This document shows, one piece after another, positions 8,819-17,702 of a stretch of 64,000 nucleotides of DNA. The number at the start of each line of letters is the position of its first letter. The stretch's first letter is position 1. Position numbers and translations under genes: made by a program. The DNA lies in assembly GCF_014174495.1 (NCBI RefSeq), contig NZ_JACJHR010000021.1, positions 1 through 64,000 on the forward strand, in the 5' to 3' direction. Below the pieces are notes generated by a model. That model was not told the DNA's origin. It worked only from the letters and a program-made list of their open reading frames with translations, and searched no databases. This stretch comes from Amycolatopsis echigonensis (GTDB lineage Bacteria > Actinomycetota > Actinomycetes > Mycobacteriales > Pseudonocardiaceae).

Positions 8819-9823
8819 TCAGACCGAGGCCAGCACCTTGCCGAGCGTCGTCACGGTGTCCTGGTCGAGCGCGTCGGCTTTTCCGTCCACCGCGCGGGAC
8901 ATGTTGCGTTCGGCGCGGGAGGCGTTGCGCACGATCGCTTCGTGGTGGGTGTAGGTGTTGATGGCCTGCACCACTCCCCACGCGGTACCGCGCCACGGGC
9001 TGACCCGGTTGTCGGTGTTCCACAACCGGTTGAGCGCGGCCCGTTCGTTCGTCGCGGTAGTGCGGGCACGTCCCTTCTCCTCGGGCACCGGAGTGTGTGC
9101 GTCCAGGAAGGCGCGCCATGCCTGGTCGGTCACGGTCGTTTCGCACAGGGCCTTGACCTCGGCGGCGAATTCCTCGGCCACCGTGTGGACCATGACGAGC
9201 GCGTCACGGGCCTCCACGATGCGGAACTTGCCGTTCTTGGAGTGCTTGACCTTGAACTGCTGGCCGTACTCGCGCAGCCCGGCCGACATCGTGTTGTCGC
9301 ACACCACGTTGGTCACGGTGCGCTTGTAGGTGGTGGCAAGGCTGCCGTCGTGGCTGGTGCAGGCGACCAGGTTCGGCCGGAACTCCACGCCTTCCGGGGT
9401 GGTGATGTTCTCGGGCACTTCCACGCTCACCCAGGCCTGTCGGCGGTCGCGCAGCAGGCCCGCGGAACCGATCGACAGACCGTCGTCCAGGATGGTGCCG
9501 ACCTTGTCCAACAGCCATTCCTGGTATTGGTGCACGGTGTAGCCGTCGGCGAAGATCCCGAGGACGTCACCGGTATCCGATGCGGTGATGGCTTGCTTGT
9601 TGGGCACGCGGCGAAGGCCGAACTTGCCCGCCACAAGCACCGGTTCCGGTTCGGCGGTCCAGTAGAACAAGCGCCGCTGCACGTCGGCGACCGGAACGGG
9701 TCCGGGGTAGTGGTTCGGCTCGCTGCCTTGTGCCGATGCCCGGTAGTGCCATGCGTGCCCGCGCTTGTCGGTGAATCCAATCAGAACGTTGTTGTTGAGC
9801 CATTCGCTGGTTTCTTTGGACAT
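8819..9823 (-). CDS. DUF932 / phage-plasmid-like protein (TIGR03299 type)
   Basis: The 334-residue protein matches the DUF932 family found on phages and plasmids. Recognisable blocks are YTVHQYQEWLLDKVGTILD, the central RRQAWVSVEVPENITTPEG, the region with TYKRTVTNVVCDNTMSAG, and a C-terminal WRGTAWGVVQAINTYTHHE. The biochemical role is unknown; the family is associated with element maintenance. ATG 9823 is the only well-placed start, with a weak GTGGG site. It lies in the leftward group, separated from the next gene by 131 bases that include a GC hairpin. Confidence 0.85.
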   Translation of the reverse strand: MSKETSEWLNNNVLIGFTDKRGHAWHYRASAQGSEPNHYPGPVPVADVQRRLFYWTAEPEPVLVAGKFGLRRVPNKQAITASDTGDVLGIFADGYTVHQYQEWLLDKVGTILDDGLSIGSAGLLRDRRQAWVSVEVPENITTPEGVEFRPNLVACTSHDGSLATTYKRTVTNVVCDNTMSAGLREYGQQFKVKHSKNGKFRIVEARDALVMVHTVAEEFAAEVKALCETTVTDQAWRAFLDAHTPVPEEKGRARTTATNERAALNRLWNTDNRVSPWRGTAWGVVQAINTYTHHEAIVRNASRAERNMSRAVDGKADALDQDTVTTLGKVLASV

Positions 9824-9956
9824 GACAAACCCACTTTCGTTAAGGGAAACCGTTGTGCGGTCACGGCGTCCGCACGCCTACGCGCGCGGCACCGAAACGC
9901 CACAACACCATGCGGTTAGTTGCCACAGTCAGATCGCGTCAATTCTTCCGCCCGGC

Positions 9957-10742
9957 TCACTGCGGCATGTTGTGAAAGCCACGCACGTTTTTGCCGTAGG
10001 GGTAGACAACCGGGTAACAGTGTTCGCAGCCACGCAATGTTTCGCGAACGTCCGACATGGTTACGGTGTGATTGCCGTGCCGGTATCCGTCGACCATGAC
10101 CGAAACGCATTCGCAGTCGTCTTCTGCGTAGTATTCGGCGCAGTCGTAATGCAGTGGCTCATCACAAGCGCTTTCGAGCCACTTGTCGCACTCGATGCAT
10201 TGCCGATATCCCAGCTCGAACATGATGTGGTCGATATCCCAGCCGTGGCAGTCGGTACACAAGGTCTGCCCGTCATCGCTCAACGCCGAAACGACGTCCG
10301 CCGCGCCTTCCTCGGGCACGTCGTAGCAGGCGATCAGCACGCGCGCGGCATTCTCGGATTCCCGCCCTGACAGGTCTTCGTCGTCGAGCAGCGGGTATCC
10401 GGCGAGAGCAGCACCGATACGGTCGGCGGCCGCACGTGCGGCGGAATCGCCGTAGTCGTAGGCAAGAAGACCGTTCCACTCGGCCGCTTTGCCGGGTGCC
10501 GCTTCCTCCATGAGCCGCACCGCCGCGTGCCCGTTGGACACGTCCGCCAGGTGGGCGCACTGGTGCCCGGTGAGGTAATCGCCGGGAATTGGCAGCGGAT
10601 CACCGCCCGATCCGAGCACGAAGCCGAATCCGGACCAGTCATTATCTCGGACGCAGTCTTCACCGTCCCATGTCCCGTAACGGAAATTCTGCCTGAAGAA
10701 CAAGTGCGCATCTTCGGAAAAAGAAATTTCAGGGTTGTTCAT
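9957..10742 (-). CDS. Acidic Cys-rich hypothetical protein
   Basis: The 261-residue protein starts at ATG 10742, which has GGGAG upstream; an upstream in-frame extension to 10847 is unlikely. The first 160 residues are acidic and helical (DLSGRESENAARVLIACYD). The C-terminal 100 residues hold many Cys and His: CTDCHGWDIDH, then CIECDKWLESAC, then DDCECVSVMV, then CEHCY. Paired CxxC motifs suggest one or two zinc-binding knuckles. Lower GC and a more even codon use than the flanks fit a plasmid-borne cargo gene. The function is not known. Confidence 0.65.
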   Translation of the reverse strand: MNNPEISFSEDAHLFFRQNFRYGTWDGEDCVRDNDWSGFGFVLGSGGDPLPIPGDYLTGHQCAHLADVSNGHAAVRLMEEAAPGKAAEWNGLLAYDYGDSAARAAADRIGAALAGYPLLDDEDLSGRESENAARVLIACYDVPEEGAADVVSALSDDGQTLCTDCHGWDIDHIMFELGYRQCIECDKWLESACDEPLHYDCAEYYAEDDCECVSVMVDGYRHGNHTVTMSDVRETLRGCEHCYPVVYPYGKNVRGFHNMPQ

Positions 10743-10777
10743 GATTGGCACTCCCAGCGGGTGCGGATTGGTGTTAA

Positions 10778-10936
10778 TCACAGACCGCATGCGGCAAAGA
10801 AACGGTCGCGGTCGAATCGCGAGTTTACCGATTTGAAGTACGTGCACAAGGCGTCGGCGAGCGCTTTTCGTTCGTCGTCGGCGACAACTTCCCGACGTAC
10901 GGAATCGGCAATTTCTTTGAAGTCTTTACGCGTCAT
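10778..10936 (-). CDS. Small helical protein, first gene of the leftward plasmid-type operon
   Basis: The 52-residue product (MTRKDFKEIADSVRREV at the start, FDRDRFFAACGL at the end) resembles short proteins repeatedly seen beside DUF932-type genes on actinobacterial plasmids. ATG 10936 is set by GGAGG 9 bases upstream; an extension to 11041 has none. It is charged, helical and without Cys pairs or membrane segments. It is probably the first translated gene of the leftward unit and lies 35 bases before the Cys-rich protein gene. The role is unknown. Confidence 0.6.
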   Translation of the reverse strand: MTRKDFKEIADSVRREVVADDERKALADALCTYFKSVNSRFDRDRFFAACGL

Positions 10937-11766
10937 GACAGAACCTCCAATGATGTTGTAGTTGCGTGTCGTTTGGCGGTTCAGGCCAGTTGCGAACTGG
11001 TACGGGCCGAAATCTGGACACGTCGGGTGCGATTCGCGCAAAGGGGATCATCTTCTATGTCCGTGCGATGCGTAACCGCAAGCGATAGCGCCCGGTCGGC
11101 CGGTAGCGCATTCCCTGAACCTCCCCAAAAGGGAAGCCGTTATGTCTAGCGCACAACGCAGGGAACCATGCCCGTGAGACATAGCGTGCTATGAACAGGA
11201 AAGCGCGACGCGCTTGAGAGAGTGTCGTTCAATGTCGGCAACCGCTCTACACAATCCGGACGCCCACACGTTGTGACGGTTTTCGGCGCTAGACCACCAT
11301 GTAGTTATCTTGGGGACACACCACTGGCAGGCATGCCTTTTATGCGCGCTACTCCGCTCTATAGCAAGGGATTCACATAACGGGGCTGCAAGCGCAGTTA
11401 CTACGCATCTCAGACTAGAAATGCGCGTTTGGCTACGCGTCGTTCCCCACTACTGCCCTGCACGGTTTCGCTGCTGTCCGCGCGGCCCAAGCCGCTGCCC
11501 GCGCTATGCGGGTCTTATCGTTCGTAACGACCAAACCTTTAAGGAAAAAAGGAAGGAGATCGCTCGCGGGACGCCGTGTCCCGGTCCTCACGCCCTTCTC
11601 TGTCTTATCTCTCCGGTCTGTCTCGGTTAAATGTCTAGGTTGACATACTGACTAGACACTTTCAAGCTTCAGCCGGGTTCCGTTATCTCGCCGTTACCTT
11701 CGGCATCGACCCCCTGCCCAGGGCCGGCCAGGCCCTTGAGCTGGGAAGACGCAGAGGAAGAGAAGG

Positions 11767-11879
11767 ACCCGCACAGCGGCAGCCAGCGCCCGCGCCCGCA
11801 ACCCGCACAGCGGCAGCCAGCGCCCGCGCCCGCAACCCGCACAGCGGCAGCCAGCGCCCGCGCCCGCAACCCGCACAGC
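11767..11879. repeat. 34-bp tandem repeat, 3.3 copies
   Basis: Three identical 34-base units lie at 11767-11800, 11801-11834 and 11835-11868, followed by 11 bases of a fourth. The unit begins ACCCGCACAGCGGCAGCCAG and ends with a GCGCCC-type run. The length is not a multiple of three and no good gene covers it. Identical copies suggest recent amplification or selection, as for iterons. Confidence 0.9.
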
Positions 11880-12265
11880 TTGGATTCGGTACGAATTTCT
11901 CTTTGGATATCTTGCCGTTTTCGAATCACACCACTTGCAGCCACGCCGTTTATGTGGTTGTCAACATCTATGAGGTCATATTTCTGTATCGTTAGGTTTT
12001 ATCTTGCGGGCAAGGAAAAGAGGGAAAGAGCTATGCAGTCACTTAGGATGAAAAAGAAGGAAGAATGGAAGAAAAGCTGTGACGAATGAGAATGAAGAAG
12101 AAGATGGCTACAGCACAACGGAACTTGCGGACGGAAGGCGGTGCGAGCATCAGATAGCCAACACGGCACCCAAGCCGACTGTTCACGTGCCTGCCGGCAC
12201 CGAAGTCGGAGGACACGGAGGAAGGGGCCGCCTAGCCTTGATCTGCAACAAGGCTTTGACGTCCC

Positions 12266-12286
12266 GACTCCTCTCTAAGAGGAGTC
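12266..12286. repeat. Hairpin with 9-bp stem
   Basis: GACTCCTCT, a 3-base loop CTA, and AGAGGAGTC form a compact perfect hairpin. No T-tract follows on either strand, so it is more likely a structural element of the non-coding region than a classical terminator. Confidence 0.5.
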
Positions 12287-12569
12287 CGAAGAAGAAGACG
12301 CAGAGGAAGGTGGAGAGGAAGATGGACGGGCGAGAGGCGTACGGGCTCGCCGCCGGCTCCGTGCTGGTTGTACACGCTGCAGAGCACTGGCCTCGGGCCA
12401 CGCCGCGGATCGCCTCCGCTGTCTCCCGGAATCACACAAATACGTTCACGTCACGACGCTCAAAGTATCCGCGAGGAATCAGCACAGTATAACGAGGTTG
12501 GCTCGCGTTTGATAGCCTTCGATAGTTGGGTTCGCGATGGAATCACGGTTATCCGCTGCGCGAGGCACT

Positions 12570-13066
12570 GGGCTGATTAAGCTGGCTTGCCCAGTGGGAT
12601 ATGTGATTTCTCGGCTGCTGCAGGGCGTCCACAAGGCTGCGCTTGGGGCGGGGCGTTGGTCGAGGTCGGCCAATGATGCGTGAGCAGATGCAGGTGGCGG
12701 GCTTGTTCCAGCAGGGCGAGTGCCTGTCCGGGGCTGCGGTTTCTGATCTTGCGAACCAAAGTGCTGAGTGCGCCGAGGACGTCGCAGGGCCCGTCGATCC
12801 ATTCCGCGGAGATGCCTTCGGCAAGGCCTCCGCGGTACCGCTCGGCGACACGGCTCGTCGCCGCGACGGCCGTTGCCGAGGCCTGGCGACTGGCGGTAAT
12901 CGCGTCCTGGAGCCCGCCAGAGGTCGGCGGTCAGGATCGTTCTGGTCAAGCCGGTAGTGGCTGTCCTGGTTGACGATGAGATCCACGTGCGCAGCAACGC
13001 GACCATGATGCTGAGGGACGATGACTAGCCCCACGCCCGGACGCAGGTAGCTGACCGGGAACTGCC
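12570..13066 (-). pseudogene. Decayed second copy of the BTAD regulator C-terminus
   Basis: On the minus strand, pieces in three different frames line up with the C-terminal 150 residues of the intact regulator that ends at 13069. In order they are: VDLIVNQDSHYRLDQ (intact: ITANDDGHYALDR), then TILTADLWR (intact: VVTVDLWE), then VAERYRGGLAEGISAEWIDG (intact: VAELYRGDLADSISADWIDG), then ALALLEQARHL (intact: TLALLEQARSL). At least two frameshifts lie near 12.92 kb and about six residues are deleted after the WIDGP motif. It is directly downstream of the intact gene in the same orientation, so a tandem duplication or a recombined homologue has degenerated. It cannot make a full domain. Confidence 0.75.
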
Positions 13067-13068
13067 GC

Positions 13069-16000
13069 TCAGCTCGCTTCTCGGCCTCGTCGTTGGCTGC
13101 CACGAGGCTGGCGCAAGAAGTCGGCGAGCCCGATGGTGTCGCGGCCAGGACGCTGGTCCAGCGTAGCTAGCGAGTTGGTCAGGAGGCTCAACGTGCGCGA
13201 GATGCTGTCGTACTGGCCAAGCCGAGCTTGGATTCGCATCAGGTCTCGGTAAATGGCCTCGTTGTACGGATCGAGGCTGCGGGCCTGTTCGAGCAGTGCG
13301 AGCGTTTGCTTCGGGTCACCATCGCCGATTGTGCGGATCAAGGCGCTGAGTGCGTCGAGGACTTCGCGGCGTATTGCTTCGCGTGGTCCGTCGATCCAGT
13401 CTGCGGAGATACTGTCAGCGAGGTCGCCTCGGTACAGCTCGGCCACGCGTCGCAAGGTGGCTTCCGCGTCGGTCCCGATTGCTGCGTGGCGGCTTAGGGC
13501 GAGCGCGTCGAACACCTCCCAGAGGTCCACCGTGACTACGGAGCGGTCGAGCGCGTAGTGCCCGTCGTCGTTAGCGGTGATGTTGGTGATCTCATTCCTT
13601 GTCGCAGTACGCAGTCCACGGCGCAACTGGGAAAGGGTTGCGTGGAAAGAATTGTAGGGGCGATCGCCTGGTGCGTCGGGCCAGAGCGCCGCGGCGAGCA
13701 CCTCGCGACGGGCGCCCTCGGGGTGCAGCGCGAGGTAAACGAGGACTTCGCGCTGGCGCGGCGCAAGACACTCGATGAGATCGGTGGGATTCGGTTCAAC
13801 GCGCATCAGGCGCAGTCGGCCGAGCACCTGCAGATGCAGCGGCGTGTCCTCGTCGGCGCTGAGCTGCACGGAGGCGTGGGCGGGTGTTTGCAGCAACGGA
13901 CGACCGGTCGATTGCTCGTCGCCTGCCCGAGAGGTCGCGGGCTTCCCGTCCTTCGATGAGCCGGCTGTTCGCGGTGGGATAGGGGCACGCGGCGGGGGTC
14001 GAGGATCGTTGTTGGGCGGAAGTTCGGGGGTTTCCTGCTCGGTGGTGGCGTCCGGGGAAGCAATGTCGATCGCGCGGCGCGCCGGTGGCGAGGCTGGCAA
14101 TGCTGACATTACGGGTGCTGGTTCGTGCGCCCCGCCGGTGATGAACTCGAAGTTCGTCTGGTGTGTCGGGCAGTCCGCACCGGCGTCGTCGGTGGCAGCA
14201 AACGCCGCACGGCGTGCGGGGGCGTCTTCGCCCCTGCGCACGGAGGTCGTCTCGGCCGCAGGCTGTCCGGGCGGCTCCGAGTCATCCGGTTCTGCGGCGT
14301 GGAGGAGGGCGAGCAGCTCTGTGGTGTCGGTTCCGGGCAGGGTGAACAAGCGGGCACCGCCCAGAGCATCGGCGAGAGTCGGGCTGGTCGCTCCGATGGT
14401 GCCGTCGTTGCGGACGCGCGCGGTGCCGCCGGGACGCCATTGGCCGAGAAGCACGCCGGCCAAGCCGAGACCGGCGCCGTTGTCGAGGATGGCCTGCATT
14501 CGTCGCTCGACATCTCCCGCGGGCGTTGCGACCAGCACCGCATGCGCCCTGTCGTCGGCGTCATGCTCCTGGTCGGCTTCGTCGTCGCGGACGCGTGTGA
14601 GGAGTTCTGCTTCCAGGACTGACAGCGCGGCCGGCAGGTCGTCAACGATGCGGAGCCGGGCAGGCGCCCCCAGAGGCAGGTCGGTACCGAACAGGGTTTC
14701 GGCGTCAGCGGCAGGAATGACCACGAATGCACCTTGGCCACCGTTCACCGCTGGCGCGAGCAGGGCGACGATCAGGGCACGCGCAGCGGCGTGGGCACCG
14801 GGGCCGATGAGTCCGAGCCCGCAGCTGCGGGCGAGGTCAAGCGCGACAGCCTGTCCCTCGCGGAGGCCGAGCACGGTCGTCTCTTGCGTGGGCAACGCTG
14901 CGCGCGCGGTGGCCTGCGCGCGGTCACGCGCATCGAGGTCAGCAGGCCGCGCGAAACCGGAGGGCTGCTGCGAGATGCGCGACGCATTCTCGCCGTCGTG
15001 GGGCAGCGTTGCGTAGTCGTATGCGATCCGCAGAGCACGTACGACCGGGGCCCCGCCCGGATCATCAGGTTCGGCTGCACTGGGCCGATAACGGCTTCGG
15101 CGGTGCAGCCGCACACTTATCATCGCGACAGTGATCAGCGCGGCAAGTCCCAGGCCGACAAAAGCACCGGTGGGCAATGAGATCCCAATGCCAGGAACGG
15201 CAGCGGCAGGAGCGGCTTTGGCTGGCGGCGAAGGAACGGACGGCAGCGGGGTTGAAGGGGCTTGTGTGTCGGGGCCAGGTGCCTGTGGCCGATCGGGCGG
15301 GCTGGGGTGCTCTGCGACAGGGGGCGGCGCGGGAGAGACGGATGTCAGCGCGGGCAACCGCAGTTGCCAACCTGGCCGAATGAGACTCGGCGTGGTGAAC
15401 ACCGTCCCGTCGATCTGCGTGGTGCCACGGTTGAGCTTCCAGATCTCCGGCCAGCGATTGCCGTCGCCAAGGCAGCGTTGAGCGACCCGCCACAGGCTGT
15501 CGTGCACACCGTGTTCAGGTGGCCGCACAGTTTCCATGTCCTGCTGGCTCGCCGTGGCAGCTCGAGTATGCGCCGCGGCGGTGACGATCGCGGGTCTATT
15601 TGTCGACAGGATCTCAGAACGGTGAACCGCCGTCGCGATGGTGGTGCGTCCGTCTGCGGAGGGTTCGAGCGCGGCAGCCTGTGTCGTTGTGGTCGGGGCG
15701 CTTGTCCGGCTGCTGAGGATGGAGAACACGATCGTCCCGACCAGCACGCCCGCGGCTGCGTGTAGCGGGCCATCCCGGACGCTTCCCCCTGAGCGCTGCC
15801 AAGGCGCGCAGCGAACCACGTCCGGGATCGCGGCCAGCACGTCGAACGTGAACCGGGCCCACAAGGGCCACAACGCGCAAGCCAGGGCGTCGAGCAGGAA
15901 CTGAGGTGACATCGGCGCGAGCAGGGTGTTCTGGATTTCGTCCCAGGCAGGCAAGTGGTCGGGCAATGGCCAGCCGATGAATTGAACGAGTGCCGTAGGC

Positions 16001-16158
16001 AAGCCGCCAATCAGAGCAAGCAAGACGACGACTGCCAGCAGAGCGCGAAGAGCACGGGCAAGCACTCGGACCGTGGCGGCGAGGACCAACCAGGAACGGT
16101 GACCAGCGGCGAATGGTCGGGCCGGTTTCCGTTGCGCTGATTCTGATGTCGCGGTCAT
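13069..16158 (-). CDS. Membrane LysM-BTAD transcriptional regulator of the pilus locus
   Basis: The 1029-residue protein has two hydrophobic segments near the N-terminus (about 25-60 and 85-130) and another at about 150. A LysM domain follows (DSLWRVAQRCLGDGNRWPEI, about 215-270), then a Pro-rich linker, another membrane segment (about 325-345), a long cytoplasmic region, a winged-helix DNA-binding domain (QREVLVYLALHPEGARREVL) and a C-terminal BTAD domain. This architecture recurs beside actinobacterial Tad pilus genes. It may sense the wall through LysM and control transcription inside, but that is inference. It is the last intact gene of the leftward run, with a weak ribosome site before ATG 16158. 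Confidence 0.8.
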   Translation of the reverse strand: MTATSESAQRKPARPFAAGHRSWLVLAATVRVLARALRALLAVVVLLALIGGLPTALVQFIGWPLPDHLPAWDEIQNTLLAPMSPQFLLDALACALWPLWARFTFDVLAAIPDVVRCAPWQRSGGSVRDGPLHAAAGVLVGTIVFSILSSRTSAPTTTTQAAALEPSADGRTTIATAVHRSEILSTNRPAIVTAAAHTRAATASQQDMETVRPPEHGVHDSLWRVAQRCLGDGNRWPEIWKLNRGTTQIDGTVFTTPSLIRPGWQLRLPALTSVSPAPPPVAEHPSPPDRPQAPGPDTQAPSTPLPSVPSPPAKAAPAAAVPGIGISLPTGAFVGLGLAALITVAMISVRLHRRSRYRPSAAEPDDPGGAPVVRALRIAYDYATLPHDGENASRISQQPSGFARPADLDARDRAQATARAALPTQETTVLGLREGQAVALDLARSCGLGLIGPGAHAAARALIVALLAPAVNGGQGAFVVIPAADAETLFGTDLPLGAPARLRIVDDLPAALSVLEAELLTRVRDDEADQEHDADDRAHAVLVATPAGDVERRMQAILDNGAGLGLAGVLLGQWRPGGTARVRNDGTIGATSPTLADALGGARLFTLPGTDTTELLALLHAAEPDDSEPPGQPAAETTSVRRGEDAPARRAAFAATDDAGADCPTHQTNFEFITGGAHEPAPVMSALPASPPARRAIDIASPDATTEQETPELPPNNDPRPPPRAPIPPRTAGSSKDGKPATSRAGDEQSTGRPLLQTPAHASVQLSADEDTPLHLQVLGRLRLMRVEPNPTDLIECLAPRQREVLVYLALHPEGARREVLAAALWPDAPGDRPYNSFHATLSQLRRGLRTATRNEITNITANDDGHYALDRSVVTVDLWEVFDALALSRHAAIGTDAEATLRRVAELYRGDLADSISADWIDGPREAIRREVLDALSALIRTIGDGDPKQTLALLEQARSLDPYNEAIYRDLMRIQARLGQYDSISRTLSLLTNSLATLDQRPGRDTIGLADFLRQPRGSQRRGREAS

Positions 16159-16247
16159 GACTTGCCCGTTTTCGTGGCGATGTGGAAATCGTGCTCGATG
16201 TGGTATCCACCAGCGTCGGCACAGTTGTGCCGCGCCGAGTAGCGAGG

Positions 16248-16685
16248 TCAGGTCACCGTTGGCGGGACAGGTGCACGCGCCTCCGTCGTAGTGGCGCTAG
16301 TCGCTCCCACCTCTGACGCCGCAGATGACTTATGGACTGCTGTCCTTTTCGTCGATTCTGGCCGGTGGTTCGGACCCGCCTTCGCAGCTGCCGCACTGGC
16401 CTTCGATCGCTGGCTTTTGACGCGAAGGGGTTTCTGACCATCGAACCAACGAGCCAGGTCAGTGGCAGATACATCGGTGAACTGCGCAAGCTCGTCGATG
16501 CTAATAACGTCGTTGGCAGCGGCCAAGGTTTTGCCGAGTTGCGTTTCGATCGCGGCGAGCTGGCCAGCGATCTCCGATCGCCTCTCCGCGAGGTCACCGA
16601 CCTGCTTTGCTGCGGCTGATCGTCGTGCGCTGCGAGCAGAGTCGACTTCCTCGACGCGGCGCTCGATCTCCTCACCGGTGGCCAT
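16248..16685 (-). CDS. Small coiled-coil protein with possible HTH
   Basis: The 145-residue protein starts at ATG 16685 behind GAAGGGAG. Residues 1-60 are a charged coiled coil (RRSEIAGQLAAIETQLGKTL), residues 60-85 look like a short helix-turn-helix (ISIDELAQFTDVSATDLARW), and the tail is Ala/Ser/Thr-rich and disordered. I do not recognise a family. It lies inside the leftward pilus gene run, 117 bases after the preceding gene and 89 before the LysM-BTAD gene. A regulatory or scaffold role in the pilus locus is possible. Confidence 0.6.
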   Translation of the reverse strand: MATGEEIERRVEEVDSARSARRSAAAKQVGDLAERRSEIAGQLAAIETQLGKTLAAANDVISIDELAQFTDVSATDLARWFDGQKPLRVKSQRSKASAAAAKAGPNHRPESTKRTAVHKSSAASEVGATSATTTEARAPVPPTVT

Positions 16686-16802
16686 TTTTCTCCCTTCTCC
16701 GTTGACGCGCGGCACTTTCAGCTTTCGGCGGCACGTCGTTGCGACGGGGTTTCGCCGCTGTCGGTCCACAGCAGGTGATACGGGCATTCCTCGACAACGC
16801 AC

Positions 16803-17702
16803 TCATCGGCAATGCCCCTCTGACGACGGCCACGACTCGACCGGCTGTTCCCACGGAAACCTTCCGGCGTCAACGACGTCGCGGGCAGCGGTGATGCCGC
16901 TGAACATGTGCTGCGCCAACGTTTCCGCGGTATGCAACAACTGTTGGGCCTCGCAGTGCTCGGGCAAGGCGGCAAGGGCTGCCTCAGTGCCTGCAGCCAG
17001 CTTGGCATGCCGAAGCTTCGCTTCCCATGCCCGAGTCAACACGAGGCAGCTGCGCATGTGAAGCAAGACCTCGTTAAGGACGTCCTCGATCTCAGCAACC
17101 GCCTCGCGTGCCACGGCACCCAGCTCGCCGACTGCGGACTTGGGCGCGCCGGCGAGTTCGTCGGCGAGGCTGCGGGCTGCGCGGGTGCGGTCCAGGAACT
17201 GGAGTGTCTGCCACACGATGCAATGCATCTCGCGTGGGACAGTGGAGCCAAGCCAGGCACGGGCCGGGCTGCGGCGCAGCTCGTCCACGCCCGTGATCAT
17301 GGCACGCGCTGCGGTATCGGTTGCGCCGAGGCCGGTGAAGTCGCGGCTGCGGAAGAAGAACTCGCCCCGTCGGCGTTCCAGCCGGCACGAGGAGGCAGGG
17401 TCGTGGTCATGCTCGGTGAGCAATCCGGCGGCACGATCCCAGCCGATTACCACGCCCATTCCCGCCGCGAGAACTCCGGCGCAGACCAAGGCAACGCCCA
17501 GGTCCGAGCTCACTGCGACGGCGGTCAAGGCAATACCGCCCAGCACACCGATCACGACCTGTGGGTGCAGCGCGGCGCGGACGCGTTCGGCGCGCCACCG
17601 CGACGGCGGGACGTACGGGTTCAACAGCACGGAGTCCGGTCCGTCGACGAACGTCACGACTCTCACCGGCTTCGCCGCGGCGGACTGCCTGTGGCCTTTC
17701 AT
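16803..17702 (-). CDS. Hypothetical membrane protein of the Tad locus
   Basis: The 299-residue protein starts at ATG 17702, which overlaps the previous stop in ATGA and has GAGGAAG upstream; the open frame to 17744 has no ribosome site. Two adjacent membrane segments lie at about residues 47-90 (VVIGVLGGIALTAVAVSSDL). The remaining 200 residues are a cytoplasmic helical domain with several His and Cys. Similar two-TM helical proteins accompany Tad genes in actinobacteria, but I cannot name a family. Translational coupling places it in the pilus operon. Confidence 0.65.
   Translation of the reverse strand: MKGHRQSAAAKPVRVVTFVDGPDSVLLNPYVPPSRWRAERVRAALHPQVVIGVLGGIALTAVAVSSDLGVALVCAGVLAAGMGVVIGWDRAAGLLTEHDHDPASSCRLERRRGEFFFRSRDFTGLGATDTAARAMITGVDELRRSPARAWLGSTVPREMHCIVWQTLQFLDRTRAARSLADELAGAPKSAVGELGAVAREAVAEIEDVLNEVLLHMRSCLVLTRAWEAKLRHAKLAAGTEAALAALPEHCEAQQLLHTAETLAQHMFSGITAARDVVDAGRFPWEQPVESWPSSEGHCR

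Larger units (their letters stand above)
11042..12569. other. 1.5-kb non-coding region with palindromes and tandem repeats (candidate origin or transfer region)
   Basis: No frame here has a convincing start, codon bias and family match. Perfect inverted repeats include CATAGC-GT-GCTATG (11180-11193), AAGCGCG-A-CGCGCTT (11201-11215), GGGAC-N5-GTCCC (11568-11582), TGTCTAG-N13-CTAGACA (11632-11658) and GACTCCTCT-N3-AGAGGAGTC (12266-12286). TGTCTAG recurs alone at 11143. A 16-bp sequence GAAGACGCAGAGGAAG occurs at 11745-11760 and 12294-12309. The 12.0-12.3 kb part is A/G-rich and clearly lower in GC. Length, repeats and position between two leftward gene groups fit an origin, oriT or stability locus; this is inference. 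Confidence 0.5.

Noticed and set aside
11310..11630. A 106-codon frame rich in Cys and Arg
   Set aside because: No ribosome site and a composition unlike any real neighbour.
11767..11879. CRISPR array
   Set aside because: The 34-base units are directly joined with no spacers, and no cas gene is present.
11736..12089. An open frame across the 34-bp repeats, encoding an acidic, Pro/Gln-rich product
   Set aside because: The repeat length is not a multiple of three, no ribosome site is present, and the product has no family-like segment. It is better explained as repeat DNA.
12079..12492. A 137-codon open frame in the A/G-rich part of the non-coding region
   Set aside because: It is made of low-complexity Lys/Glu runs from A/G-rich DNA, includes a hairpin, and has no start signal.
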